NCBI GenBank assembly: GCA_028622995.1
Contig: JAJQJQ010000003.1
Span: 6,076,001 to 6,140,000 of the forward strand
Reading direction: 5' to 3'
DNA: 64,000 bases
From: Panagrolaimus kolymaensis
Lineage: Eukaryota; Nematoda; Chromadorea; Rhabditida; Panagrolaimidae
The notes below the pieces were generated by a model. The model saw only the letters and a program-made list of their open reading frames with translations. It searched no databases and was not told where the DNA came from. The position numbers and the translations under genes are program-made. Numbering within the stretch: position 1 is the stretch's first letter; every line of letters begins with the position of its first letter. Below are positions 1 to 12,539 of the stretch, piece after piece.

Positions 1-121
1 ATTCTAATACAAAATCAGTAAATTTGAATAATTTATGTTAAACTTTCATTTCAAACCAACATAGCTCGATCAGAACCTTTACTTTTGCTATTGAAAACAA
101 GATCGATTTTTGAAGGTTTTT

Positions 122-137
122 ATGTGTACTAACACAT
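122..137. other. Perfect 6-bp inverted repeat in monomer head
   Basis: atgtgt (122-127) and acacat (132-137) are exact reverse complements separated by the four bases acta. The motif is unchanged in every copy I read, including the two divergent type-C copies, so it recurs about 122 times at roughly 522-base spacing. Short dyads in satellites have been proposed to form hairpins or cruciforms or to bind proteins. No such role is shown here, and six base pairs of mostly A/T stem is weak. It is not a CENP-B box. Confidence 0.6.
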
Positions 138-394
138 CTGATAAACAAATTTTTTTTTAAAGCTTACTTATTTATGACTTTAGAATTTATTTTTACTTTA
201 TTAAAGCATTTTTTGATTGAAGTGAAAAAGCAATAATTTTTGAATGCTTCCAAATCGTCACCATAGTATTTGATTTAAAAAATGGATGTAAAAATGCATA
301 AAAATTGATAAAAATAAAGTAATTTTCCTCTCCAAATTTTTTTCTAATTCAAAAAGTTTTTAATTAAATTTCTTGATACAAAGCTTGATGCTTG

Positions 395-408
395 TGATCA
401 TTTGATCA
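395..408. other. Tandem TGATCA palindromes (dyad) in monomer
   Basis: TGATCA occurs at 395-400 and 403-408 with two T bases between. Each hexamer is itself palindromic, so the pair can also fold as a 6-bp stem with a very short loop. It is present in all ordinary copies just before the tail switch point. It is destroyed in both type-C copies (51294-51555 and 51816-52077), where the matching stretch reads as a diverged form. Function unknown. Confidence 0.5.
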
Positions 409-514
409 AAAAATGTTCATCGATTGAGGTACTTCCAATGGACGGAGCTCAAAATCCTCTTGGGAATAATTTTAATATATTTAATAATGAATATTGAAAA
501 CAAAAAAACAGCAG

Positions 515-524
515 AAAAAAAAAA
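515..524. other. Junction A-tract between monomers
   Basis: A run of ten A bases ends the tail-A copy and runs into the next head motif. Its length varies from 9 to 11 between copies; A11 is linked to particular haplotypes (for example just before 20885, 22450, 37065, 38630 and 43327, and within the run 10968-12539). With the T-tracts at 150-158 and 337-343 it makes three long A/T tracts per monomer, centred about 186, 180 and 158 bases apart. Confidence 0.7.
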
Positions 525-2059
525 TTCTAATACAAAATCAGTAAATTTGAATAATTTATGTTAAACTTTCATTTCAAACCAACATAGCTCGATCAGAACC
601 TTTACTTTTGCTATTGAAAACAAGATCGATTTTTGAAGGTTTTTATGTGTACTAACACATCTGATAAACAAATTTTTTTTAAAGCTTACTTATTTATGAC
701 TTTAGAATTTATTTTTACTTTATTAAAGCATTTTTTGATTGAAGTGAAAAAGCAATAATTTTTGAATGCTTCCAAATCGTCACCATAGTATTTGATTTAA
801 AAATGGATGTAAAAATGCATAAAAATTGATAAAAATAAAGTAATTTTCCTCTCCAAATTTTTTTCTAATTCAAAAAGTTTTTAATTAAATTTCTTGATAC
901 AAAGCTTGATGCTTGTGATCATTTGATCAAAAAATGTTCATCGATTGAGGTACTTCCAATGGACGGAGCTCAAAATCCTCTTGGGAATAATTTTAATATA
1001 TTTAATAATGAATATTGAAAACAAAAAAACAGCAGAAAAAAAAAATTCTAATACAAAATCAGTAAATTTGAATAATTTATGTTAAACTTTCATTTCAAAC
1101 CAACATAGCTCGATCAGAACCTTTACTTTTGCTATTGAAAACAAGATCGATTTTTGAAGGTTTTTATGTGTACTAACACATCTGATAAACAAATTTTTTT
1201 TAAAGCTTACTTATTTATGACTTTAGAATTTATTTTTACTTTATTAAAGCATTTTTTGATTGAAGTGAAAAAGCAATAATTTTTGAATGCTTCCAAATCG
1301 TCACCATAGTATTTGATTTAAAAATGGATGTAAAAATGCATAAAAATTGATAAAAATAAAGTAATTTTCCTCTCCAAATTTTTTTCTAATTCAAAAAGTT
1401 TTTAATTAAATTTCTTGATACAAAGCTTGATGCTTGTGATCATTTGATCAAAAAATGTTCATCGATTGAGGTACTTCCAATGGACGGAGCTCAAAATCCT
1501 CTTGGGAATAATTTTAATATATTTAATAATGAATATTGAAAACAAAAAAACAGCAGAAAAAAAAAATTCTAATACAAAATCAGTAAATTTGAATAATTTA
1601 TGTTAAACTTTCATTTCAAACCAACATAGCTCGATCAGAACCTTTACTTTTGCTATTGAAAACAAGATCGATTTTTGAAGGTTTTTATGTGTACTAACAC
1701 ATCTGATAAACAAATTTTTTTTTAAAGCTTACTTATTTATGACTTTAGAATTTATTTTTACTTTATTAAAGCATTTTTTGATTGAAGTGAAAAAGCAATA
1801 ATTTTTGAATGCTTCCAAATCGTCACCATAGTATTTGATTTAAAAAATGGATGTAAAAATGCATAAAAATTGATAAAAATAAAGTAATTTTCCTCTCCAA
1901 ATTTTTTTCTAATTCAAAAAGTTTTTAATTAAATTTCTTGATACAAAGCTTGATGCTTGTGATCATTTGATCAAAAAATGTTCATCGATTGAGGTACTTC
2001 CAATGGACGGAGCTCAAAATCCTCTTGGGAATAATTTTAATATATTTAATAATGAATAT

Positions 2060-2090
2060 TGAAAACAAAAAAAGCTCAGAAAAAAAAATT
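2060..2090. repeat. Tail A to tail B hybrid junction
   Basis: The copy carries tail A through the C at 2066, then seven shared A bases, then the B-type ending gctcag from 2074, followed by the B-type head (tttctaatac, then cagaaaat). A crossover or conversion end within the shared A-run at 2067-2073 explains this most simply. Confidence 0.8.
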
Positions 2091-4070
2091 TCTAATACAA
2101 AATCAGAAAATTTGAATAATTTATGTTAAACTTTCATTTCAAACCAACATAGCTCGATCAGAACCTTTACTTTTGCTATTGAAAACAAGATCGATTTTTG
2201 AAGGTTTTTATGTGTACTAACACATCTGATAAACAAATTTTTTTTAAAGCTTACTTATTTATGACTTTAGAATTTATTTTTACTTTATTAAAGCATTTTT
2301 TGATTGAAGTGAAAAAGCAATAATTTTTGAATGCTTCCAAATCGTCACCATAGTATTTGATTTAAAAATGGATGTAAAAATGCATAAAAATTGATAAAAA
2401 TAAAGTAATTTTCCTCTCCAAATTTTTTTCTAATTCAAAAAGTTTTTAATTAAATTTCTTGATACAAAGCTTGATGCTTGTGATCATTTGATCAAAAAAT
2501 GTTCATCGATTGAGGTACTTCCAATGGACGGAGCTCAAAATCCTCTTGGGAATAATTTTAATATATTTAATAATGAATATTGAAAACAAAAAAACAGCAG
2601 AAAAAAAAAATTCTAATACAAAATCAGTAAATTTGAATAATTTATGTTAAACTTTCATTTCAAACCAACATAGCTCGATCAGAACCTTTACTTTTGCTAT
2701 TGAAAACAAGATCGATTTTTGAAGGTTTTTATGTGTACTAACACATCTGATAAACAAATTTTTTTTAAAGCTTACTTATTTATGACTTTAGAATTTATTT
2801 TTACTTTATTAAAGCATTTTTTGATTGAAGTGAAAAAGCAATAATTTTTGAATGCTTCCAAATCGTCACCATAGTATTTGATTTAAAAATGGATGTAAAA
2901 ATGCATAAAAATTGATAAAAATAAAGTAATTTTCCTCTCCAAATTTTTTTCTAATTCAAAAAGTTTTTAATTAAATTTCTTGATACAAAGCTTGATGCTT
3001 GTGATCATTTGATCAAAAAATGTTCATCGATTGAGGTACTTCCAATGGACGGAGCTCAAAATCCTCTTGGGAATAATTTTAATATATTTAATAATGAATA
3101 TTGAAAACAAAAAAACAGCAGAAAAAAAAAATTCTAATACAAAATCAGTAAATTTGAATAATTTATGTTAAACTTTCATTTCAAACCAACATAGCTCGAT
3201 CAGAACCTTTACTTTTGCTATTGAAAACAAGATCGATTTTTGAAGGTTTTTATGTGTACTAACACATCTGATAAACAAATTTTTTTTAAAGCTTACTTAT
3301 TTATGACTTTAGAATTTATTTTTACTTTATTAAAGCATTTTTTGATTGAAGTGAAAAAGCAATAATTTTTGAATGCTTCCAAATCGTCACCATAGTATTT
3401 GATTTAAAAATGGATGTAAAAATGCATAAAAATTGATAAAAATAAAGTAATTTTCCTCTCCAAATTTTTTTCTAATTCAAAAAGTTTTTAATTAAATTTC
3501 TTGATACAAAGCTTGATGCTTGTGATCATTTGATCAAAAAATGTTCATCGATTGAGGTACTTCCAATGGACGGAGCTCAAAATCCTCTTGGGAATAATTT
3601 TAATATATTTAATAATGAATATTGAAAACAAAAAAACAGCAGAAAAAAAAAATTCTAATACAAAATCAGTAAATTTGAATAATTTATGTTAAACTTTCAT
3701 TTCAAACCAACATAGCTCGATCAGAACCTTTACTTTTGCTATTGAAAACAAGATCGATTTTTGAAGGTTTTTATGTGTACTAACACATCTGATAAACAAA
3801 TTTTTTTTAAAGCTTACTTATTTATGACTTTAGAATTTATTTTTACTTTATTAAAGCATTTTTTGATTGAAGTGAAAAAGCAATAATTTTTGAATGCTTC
3901 CAAATCGTCACCATAGTATTTGATTTAAAAAATGGATGTAAAAATGCATAAAAATTGATAAAAATAAAGTAATTTTCCTCTCCAAATTTTTTTCTAATTC
4001 AAAAAGTTTTTAATTAAATTTCTTGATACAAAGCTTGATGCTTGTGATCATTTGATCAAAAAATGTTCAT

Positions 4071-4174
4071 TGTTTGAGGTACTTCCAACGGAGGCAATCG
4101 AAAATCCTTTTTCTAATAAATTCTTAAATAATTAATTATGAATTTAGAAAAGAAAAAAAGCTCAGAAAAAAAAA
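4071..4174. repeat. Tail-B segment 1
   Basis: The 104 bases from tgtttgagg to the A-run before tttctaatac replace tail A. Diagnostic bases include caacggaggcaatcg where tail A has caatggacggagctc, and gctcag in place of cagcag. The next copy has the linked B-type head (cagaaaat). Confidence 0.85.
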
Positions 4175-5116
4175 TTTCTAATACAAAATCAGAAAATTTG
4201 AATAATTTATGTTAAACTTTCATTTCAAACCAACATAGCTCGATCAGAACCTTTACTTTTGCTATTGAAAACAAGATCGATTTTTGAAGGTTTTTATGTG
4301 TACTAACACATCTGATAAACAAATTTTTTTTTAAAGCTTACTTATTTATGACTTTAGAATTTATTTTTACTTTATTAAAGCATTTTTTGATTGAAGTGAA
4401 AAAGCAATAATTTTTGAATGCTTCCAAATCGTCACCATAGTATTTGATTTAAAAAATGGATGTAAAAATGCATAAAAATTGATAAAAATAAAGTAATTTT
4501 CCTCTCCAAATTTTTTTCTAATTCAAAAAGTTTTTAATTAAATTTCTTGATACAAAGCTTGATGCTTGTGATCATTTGATCAAAAAATGTTCATCGATTG
4601 AGGTACTTCCAATGGACGGAGCTCAAAATCCTCTTGGGAATAATTTTAATATATTTAATAATGAATATTGAAAACAAAAAAACAGCAGAAAAAAAAAATT
4701 CTAATACAAAATCAGTAAATTTGAATAATTTATGTTAAACTTTCATTTCAAACCAACATAGCTCGATCAGAACCTTTACTTTTGCTATTGAAAACAAGAT
4801 CGATTTTTGAAGGTTTTTATGTGTACTAACACATCTGATAAACAAATTTTTTTTAAAGCTTACTTATTTATGACTTTAGAATTTATTTTTACTTTATTAA
4901 AGCATTTTTTGATTGAAGTGAAAAAGCAATAATTTTTGAATGCTTCCAAATCGTCACCATAGTATTTGATTTAAAAAATGGATGTAAAAATGCATAAAAA
5001 TTGATAAAAATAAAGTAATTTTCCTCTCCAAATTTTTTTCTAATTCAAAAAGTTTTTAATTAAATTTCTTGATACAAAGCTTGATGCTTGTGATCATTTG
5101 ATCAAAAAATGTTCAT

Positions 5117-5220
5117 TGTTTGAGGTACTTCCAACGGAGGCAATCGAAAATCCTTTTTCTAATAAATTCTTAAATAATTAATTATGAATTTAGAAAAGAA
5201 AAAAAGCTCAGAAAAAAAAA
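5117..5220. repeat. Tail-B segment 2
   Basis: Same 104-base B-type tail, 1046 bases after segment 1, as expected from the two-copy duplication. Followed by a B-type head. Confidence 0.85.
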
Positions 5221-6684
5221 TTTCTAATACAAAATCAGAAAATTTGAATAATTTATGTTAAACTTTCATTTCAAACCAACATAGCTCGATCAGAACCTTT
5301 ACTTTTGCTATTGAAAACAAGATCGATTTTTGAAGGTTTTTATGTGTACTAACACATCTGATAAACAAATTTTTTTTTAAAGCTTACTTATTTATGACTT
5401 TAGAATTTATTTTTACTTTATTAAAGCATTTTTTGATTGAAGTGAAAAAGCAATAATTTTTGAATGCTTCCAAATCGTCACCATAGTATTTGATTTAAAA
5501 AATGGATGTAAAAATGCATAAAAATTGATAAAAATAAAGTAATTTTCCTCTCCAAATTTTTTTCTAATTCAAAAAGTTTTTAATTAAATTTCTTGATACA
5601 AAGCTTGATGCTTGTGATCATTTGATCAAAAAATGTTCATCGATTGAGGTACTTCCAATGGACGGAGCTCAAAATCCTCTTGGGAATAATTTTAATATAT
5701 TTAATAATGAATATTGAAAACAAAAAAACAGCAGAAAAAAAAAATTCTAATACAAAATCAGTAAATTTGAATAATTTATGTTAAACTTTCATTTCAAACC
5801 AACATAGCTCGATCAGAACCTTTACTTTTGCTATTGAAAACAAGATCGATTTTTGAAGGTTTTTATGTGTACTAACACATCTGATAAACAAATTTTTTTT
5901 AAAGCTTACTTATTTATGACTTTAGAATTTATTTTTACTTTATTAAAGCATTTTTTGATTGAAGTGAAAAAGCAATAATTTTTGAATGCTTCCAAATCGT
6001 CACCATAGTATTTGATTTAAAAAATGGATGTAAAAATGCATAAAAATTGATAAAAATAAAGTAATTTTCCTCTCCAAATTTTTTTCTAATTCAAAAAGTT
6101 TTTAATTAAATTTCTTGATACAAAGCTTGATGCTTGTGATCATTTGATCAAAAAATGTTCATCGATTGAGGTACTTCCAATGGACGGAGCTCAAAATCCT
6201 CTTGGGAATAATTTTAATATATTTAATAATGAATATGGAAAACAAAAAAACAGCAGAAAAAAAAAATTCTAATACAAAATCAGTAAATTTGAATAATTTA
6301 TGTTAAACTTTCATTTCAAACCAACATAGCTCGATCAGAACCTTTACTTTTGCTATTGAAAACAAGATCGATTTTTGAAGGTTTTTATGTGTACTAACAC
6401 ATCTGATAAACAAATTTTTTTTAAAGCTTACTTATTTATGACTTTAGAATTTATTTTTACTTTATTAAAGCATTTTTTGATTGAAGTGAAAAAGCAATAA
6501 TTTTTGAATGCTTCCAAATCGTCACCATAGTATTTGATTTAAAAAATGGATGTAAAAATGCATAAAAATTGATAAAAATAAAGTAATTTTCCTCTCCAAA
6601 TTTTTTTCTAATTCAAAAAGTTTTTAATTAAATTTCTTGATACAAAGCTTGATGCTTGTGATCATTTGATCAAAAAATGTTCAT

Positions 6685-6788
6685 TGTTTGAGGTACTTCC
6701 AACGGAGGCAATCGAAAATCCTTTTTCTAATAAATTCTTAAATAATTAATTATGAATTTAGAAAAGAAAAAAAGCTCAGAAAAAAAAA
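6685..6788. repeat. Tail-B segment 3
   Basis: Same 104-base B-type tail, 1568 bases after segment 2, as expected from the three-copy duplication. Followed by a B-type head. Confidence 0.85.
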
Positions 6789-7833
6789 TTTCTAATACAA
6801 AATCAGAAAATTTGAATAATTTATGTTAAACTTTCATTTCAAACCAACATAGCTCGATCAGAACCTTTACTTTTGCTATTGAAAACAAGATCGATTTTTG
6901 AAGGTTTTTATGTGTACTAACACATCTGATAAACAAATTTTTTTTTAAAGCTTACTTATTTATGACTTTAGAATTTATTTTTACTTTATTAAAGCATTTT
7001 TTGATTGAAGTGAAAAAGCAATAATTTTTGAATGCTTCCAAATCGTCACCATAGTATTTGATTTAAAAAATGGATGTAAAAATGCATAAAAATTGATAAA
7101 AATAAAGTAATTTTCCTCTCCAAATTTTTTTCTAATTCAAAAAGTTTTTAATTAAATTTCTTGATACAAAGCTTGATGCTTGTGATCATTTGATCAAAAA
7201 ATGTTCATCGATTGAGGTACTTCCAATGGACGGAGCTCAAAATCCTCTTGGGAATAATTTTAATATATTTAATAATGAATATTGAAAACAAAAAAACAGC
7301 AGAAAAAAAAAATTCTAATACAAAATCAGTAAATTTGAATAATTTATGTTAAACTTTCATTTCAAACCAACATAGCTCGATCAGAACCTTTACTTTTGCT
7401 ATTGAAAACAAGATCGATTTTTGAAGGTTTTTATGTGTACTAACACATCTGATAAACAAATTTTTTTTAAAGCTTACTTATTTATGACTTTAGAATTTAT
7501 TTTTACTTTATTAAAGCATTTTTTGATTGAAGTGAAAAAGCAATAATTTTTGAATGCTTCCAAATCGTCACCATAGTATTTGATTTAAAAAATGGATGTA
7601 AAAATGCATAAAAATTGATAAAAATAAAGTAATTTTCCTCTCCAAATTTTTTTCTAATTCAAAAAGTTTTTAATTAAATTTCTTGATACAAAGCTTGATG
7701 CTTGTGATCATTTGATCAAAAAATGTTCATCGATTGAGGTACTTCCAATGGACGGAGCTCAAAATCCTCTTGGGAATAATTTTAATATATTTAATAATGA
7801 ATATGGAAAACAAAAAAACAGCAGAAAAAAAAA

Positions 7834-10800
7834 ATTCTAATACAAAATCAGTAAATTTGAATAATTTATGTTAAACTTTCATTTCAAACCAACATAGCTC
7901 GATCAGAACCTTTACTTTTGCTATTGAAAACAAGATCGATTTTTGAAGGTTTTTATGTGTACTAACACATCTGATAAACAAATTTTTTTTAAAGCTTACT
8001 TATTTATGACTTTAGAATTTATTTTTACTTTATTAAAGCATTTTTTGATTGAAGTGAAAAAGCAATAATTTTTGAATGCTTCCAAATCGTCACCATAGTA
8101 TTTGATTTAAAAAATGGATGTAAAAATGCATAAAAATTGATAAAAATAAAGTAATTTTCCTCTCCAAATTTTTTTCTAATTCAAAAAGTTTTTAATTAAA
8201 TTTCTTGATACAAAGCTTGATGCTTGTGATCATTTGATCAAAAAATGTTCATCGATTGAGGTACTTCCAATGGACGGAGCTCAAAATCCTCTTGGGAATA
8301 ATTTTAATATATTTAATAATGAATATTGAAAACAAAAAAACAGCAGAAAAAAAAAATTCTAATACAAAATCAGTAAATTTGAATAATTTATGTTAAACTT
8401 TCATTTCAAACCAACATAGCTCGATCAGAACCTTTACTTTTGCTATTGAAAACAAGATCGATTTTTGAAGGTTTTTATGTGTACTAACACATCTGATAAA
8501 CAAATTTTTTTTAAAGCTTACTTATTTATGACTTTAGAATTTATTTTTACTTTATTAAAGCATTTTTTGATTGAAGTGAAAAAGCAATAATTTTTGAATG
8601 CTTCCAAATCGTCACCATAGTATTTGATTTAAAAAATGGATGTAAAAATGCATAAAAATTGATAAAAATAAAGTAATTTTCCTCTCCAAATTTTTTTCTA
8701 ATTCAAAAAATTTTTAATTAAATTTCTTGATACAAAGCTTGATGCTTGTGATCATTTGATCAAAAAATGTTCATCGATTGAGGTACTTCCAATGGACGGA
8801 GCTCAAAATCCTCTTGGGAATAATTTTAATATATTTAATAATGAATATTGAAAACAAAAAAACAGCAGAAAAAAAAAAATTCTAATACAAAATCAGTAAA
8901 TTTGAATAATTTATGTTAAACTTTCATTTCAAACCAACATAGCTCGATCAGAACCTTTACTTTTGCTATTGAAAACAAGATCGATTTTTGAAGGTTTTTA
9001 TGTGTACTAACACATCTGATAAACAAATTTTTTTTTAAAGCTTACTTATTTATGACTTTAGAATTTATTTTTACTTTATTAAAGCATTTTTTGATTGAAG
9101 TGAAAAAGCAATAATTTTTGAATGCTTCCAAATCGTCACCATAGTATTTGATTTAAAAAATGGATGTAAAAATGCATAAAAATTGATAAAAATAAAGTAA
9201 TTTTCCTCTCCAAATTTTTTTCTAATTCAAAAAGTTTTTAATTAAATTTCTTGATACAAAGCTTGATGCTTGTGATCATTTGATCAAAAAATGTTCATCG
9301 ATTGAGGTACTTCCAATGGACGGAGCTCAAAATCCTCTTGGGAATAATTTTAATATATTTAATAATGAATATTGAAAACAAAAAAACAGCAGAAAAAAAA
9401 AATTCTAATACAAAATCAGTAAATTTGAATAATTTATGTTAAACTTTCATTTCAAACCAACATAGCTCGATCAGAACCTTTACTTTTGCTATTGAAAACA
9501 AGATCGATTTTTGAAGGTTTTTATGTGTACTAACACATCTGATAAACAAATTTTTTTTAAAGCTTACTTATTTATGACTTTAGAATTTATTTTTACTTTA
9601 TTAAAGCATTTTTTGATTGAAGTGAAAAAGCAATAATTTTTGAATGCTTCCAAATCGTCACCATAGTATTTGATTTAAAAATGGATGTAAAAATGCATAA
9701 AAATTGATAAAAATAAAGTAATTTTCCTCTCCAAATTTTTTTCTAATTCAAAAAGTTTTTAATTAAATTTCTTGATACAAAGCTTGATGCTTGTGATCAT
9801 TTGATCAAAAAATGTTCATCGATTGAGGTACTTCCAATGGACGGAGCTCAAAATCCTCTTGGGAATAATTTTAATATATTTAATAATGAATATTGAAAAC
9901 AAAAAAACAGCAGAAAAAAAAAATTCTAATACAAAATCAGTAAATTTGAATAATTTATGTTAAACTTTCATTTCAAACCAACATAGCTCGATCAGAACCT
10001 TTACTTTTGCTATTGAAAACAAGATCGATTTTTGAATGTTTTTATGTGTACTAACACATCTGATAAACAAATTTTTTTTTAAAGCTCACTTATTTATGAC
10101 TTTAGAATTTATTTTTACTTTATTAAAGCATTTTTTGATTGAAGTGAAAAAGCAATAATTTTTGAATGCTTCCAAATCGTCACCATAGTATTTGATTTAA
10201 AAAATGGATGTAAAAATGCATAAAAATTGATAAAAATAAAGTAATTTTCCTCTCCAAATTTTTTTCTAATTCAAAAAGTTTTTAATTAAATTTCTTGATA
10301 CAAAGCTTGATGCTTGTGATCATTTGATCAAAAAATGTTCATCGATTGAGGTACTTCCAATGGACGGAGCTCAAAATCCTCTTGGGAATAATTTTAATAT
10401 ATTTAATAATGAATATTGAAAACAAAAAAACAGCAGAAAAAAAAAATTCTAATACAAAATCAGTAAATTTGAATAATTTATGTTAAACTTTCATTTCAAA
10501 CCAACATAGCTCGATCAGAACCTTTACTTTTGCTATTGAAAACAAGATCGATTTTTGAAGGTTTTTATGTGTACTAACACATCTGATAAACAAATTTTTT
10601 TTAAAGCTTACTTATTTATGACTTTAGAATTTATTTTTACTTTATTAAAGCATTTTTTGATTGAAGTGAAAAAGCAATAATTTTTGAATGCTTCCAAATC
10701 GTCACCATAGTATTTGATTTAAAAATGGATGTAAAAATGCATAAAAATTGATAAAAATAAAGTAATTTTCCTCTCCAAATTTTTTTCTAATTCAAAAAGT

Positions 10801-10967
10801 TTTTAATTAAATTTCTTGATACAAAGCTTGATGCTTGTGATCATTTGATCAAAAAATGTTCATCGATTGAGGTACTTCCAATGGACGGAGCTCAAAATCC
10901 TCTTGGGAATAATTTTAATATATTTAATAATGAATATTGAAAACAAAAAAACAGCAGAAAAAAAAAA
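7834..10967. repeat. Array segment: copies 16-21
   Basis: Six tail-A copies of mixed haplotype (T8/A6, T8/A6, T9/A6, T8/A5, T9/A6, T8/A5). Private changes: G to A at 8710 within the caaaaagttttt stretch; G to T at 10037 and T to C at 10087, both in the copy starting near 9923. No gene or other element. Confidence 0.88.
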
Positions 10968-12539
10968 ATTCTAATACAAAATCAGTAAATTTGAATAATT
11001 TATGTTAAACTTTCATTTCAAACCAACATAGCTCGATCAGAACCTTTACTTTTGCTATTGAAAACAAGATCGATTTTTGAAGGTTTTTATGTGTACTAAC
11101 ACATCTGATAAACAAATTTTTTTTTAAAGCTTACTTATTTATGACTTTAGAATTTATTTTTACTTTATTAAAGCATTTTTTGATTGAAGTGAAAAAGCAA
11201 TAATTTTTGAATGCTTCCAAATCGTCACCATAGTATTTGATTTAAAAAATGGATGTAAAAATGCATAAAAATTGATAAAAATAAAGTAATTTTCCTCTCC
11301 AAATTTTTTTCTAATTCAAAAAATTTTTAATTAAATTTCTTGATACAAAGCTTGATGCTTGTGATCATTTGATCAAAAAATGTTCATCGATTGAGGTACT
11401 TCCAATGGACGGAGCTCAAAATCCTCTTGGGAATAATTTTAATATATTTAATAATGAATATTGAAAACAAAAAAACAGCAGAAAAAAAAAAATTCTAATA
11501 CAAAATCAGTAAATTTGAATAATTTATGTTAAACTTTCATTTCAAACCAACATAGCTCGATCAGAACCTTTACTTTTGCTATTGAAAACAAGATCGATTT
11601 TTGAAGGTTTTTATGTGTACTAACACATCTGATAAACAAATTTTTTTTTAAAGCTTACTTATTTATGACTTTAGAATTTATTTTTACTTTATTAAAGCAT
11701 TTTTTGATTGAAGTGAAAAAGCAATAATTTTTGAATGCTTCCAAATCGTCACCATAGTATTTGATTTAAAAAATGGATGTAAAAATGCATAAAAATTGAT
11801 AAAAATAAAGTAATTTTCCTCTCCAAATTTTTTTCTAATTCAAAAAATTTTTAATTAAATTTCTTGATACAAAGCTTGATGCTTGTGATCATTTGATCAA
11901 AAAATGTTCATCGATTGAGGTACTTCCAATGGACGGAGCTCAAAATCCTCTTGGGAATAATTTTAATATATTTAATAATGAATATTGAAAACAAAAAAAC
12001 AGCAGAAAAAAAAAAATTCTAATACAAAATCAGTAAATTTGAATAATTTATGTTAAACTTTCATTTCAAACCAACATAGCTCGATCAGAACCTTTACTTT
12101 TGCTATTGAAAACAAGATCGATTTTTGAAGGTTTTTATGTGTACTAACACATCTGATAAACAAATTTTTTTTTAAAGCTTACTTATTTATGACTTTAGAA
12201 TTTATTTTTACTTTATTAAAGCATTTTTTGATTGAAGTGAAAAAGCAATAATTTTTGAATGCTTCCAAATCGTCACCATAGTATTTGATTTAAAAAATGG
12301 ATGTAAAAATGCATAAAAATTGATAAAAATAAAGTAATTTTCCTCTCCAAATTTTTTTCTAATTCAAAAAATTTTTAATTAAATTTCTTGATACAAAGCT
12401 TGATGCTTGTGATCATTTGATCAAAAAATGTTCATCGATTGAGGTACTTCCAATGGACGGAGCTCAAAATCCTCTTGGGAATAATTTTAATATATTTAAT
12501 AATGAATATTGAAAACAAAAAAACAGCAGAAAAAAAAAA
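10968..12539. repeat. Three identical 524-base copies in tandem
   Basis: Copies start at 10968, 11492 and 12016, an exact 524-base step twice. All are T9/A6 with an A11 junction tract and all share G to A at 11323, 11847 and 12371. The combination makes them the longest ordinary copies I measured and marks a local one-copy amplification. The same G to A change occurs singly at 8710, 58292, 59336 and 62990. Confidence 0.82.

Larger units (their letters stand above)
1..523. repeat. Reference monomer (copy 1; haplotype T9/A6, tail A)
   Basis: First complete copy, 523 bases and about 24% G+C by my count (125 of 523). Parts in order: an invariant head (about 1-144) with a small dyad at 122-137; a T9 tract at 150-158; a core with an A6 tract near 285; a T7 tract at 337-343; a TGATCA dyad at 395-408; a variable tail from 421; and an A10 tract at 515-524 joining the next copy. 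About five CpG dinucleotides occur per copy. The start is arbitrary: I set it at the head motif attctaatac, which follows the A-tract and happens to be the first base of the window. Stop codons close all frames quickly. The two HindIII-type AAGCTT sites in each typical copy would give a ladder in a digest. Confidence 0.95.
1..3651. repeat. Array segment: copies 1-7
   Basis: Seven copies starting at 1, 524, 1045, 1566, about 2089, 2611 and 3132. Copies 1 and 4 are T9/A6 and the rest T8/A5. All carry tail A except copy 4, whose tail changes from A to B within the A-run at 2067-2073, so copy 5 has the B-type head (cagaaaat instead of cagtaaat). No gene or unique sequence. Confidence 0.9.
3652..5743. 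repeat. Two-copy tandem duplication (2 x 1046 bases)
   Basis: Copies starting at 3652 and 4698 are both T8/A6 with tail B, and each is followed by a T9/A6 copy with tail A. The two-copy blocks 3652-4697 and 4698-5743 therefore match in haplotype order and have the same length, 1046 bases. This is what recent unequal exchange between sister arrays would leave. Confidence 0.75.
4698..7833. repeat. Three-copy tandem duplication (2 x 1568 bases)
   Basis: Blocks 4698-6265 and 6266-7833 both read: T8/A6 with tail B, T9/A6 with tail A, T8/A6 with tail A carrying gaatatgg instead of gaatattg (at about 6235 and 7803). The gaatatgg change was seen nowhere else, so it tags the duplication. The block overlaps the preceding two-copy duplication, showing successive nested events. 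Confidence 0.82.

Noticed and set aside
25..45. Yeast-type ARS consensus (atttatgttaa is a 10 of 11 match)
   Set aside because: Near matches are expected by chance at 76% A+T, and the consensus applies to budding yeast, for which there is no other evidence here.
310..320. AATAAA as a poly(A) signal
   Set aside because: It occurs in every ordinary copy as part of an A-rich run, there is no upstream gene, and it is lost in type-C copies without consequence that I can see.
1..523. CENP-B box
   Set aside because: I looked for the TTCG...A..CGGG pattern on both strands; the monomer has no CGGG or CCCG, so the box is absent.
515..524. Poly(A) tail of a retroposed SINE-like element at each monomer end
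   Set aside because: The A-run is short, the head lacks a recognisable tRNA- or 7SL-like promoter, no target-site duplications flank the units, and all units are tandem in one direction.
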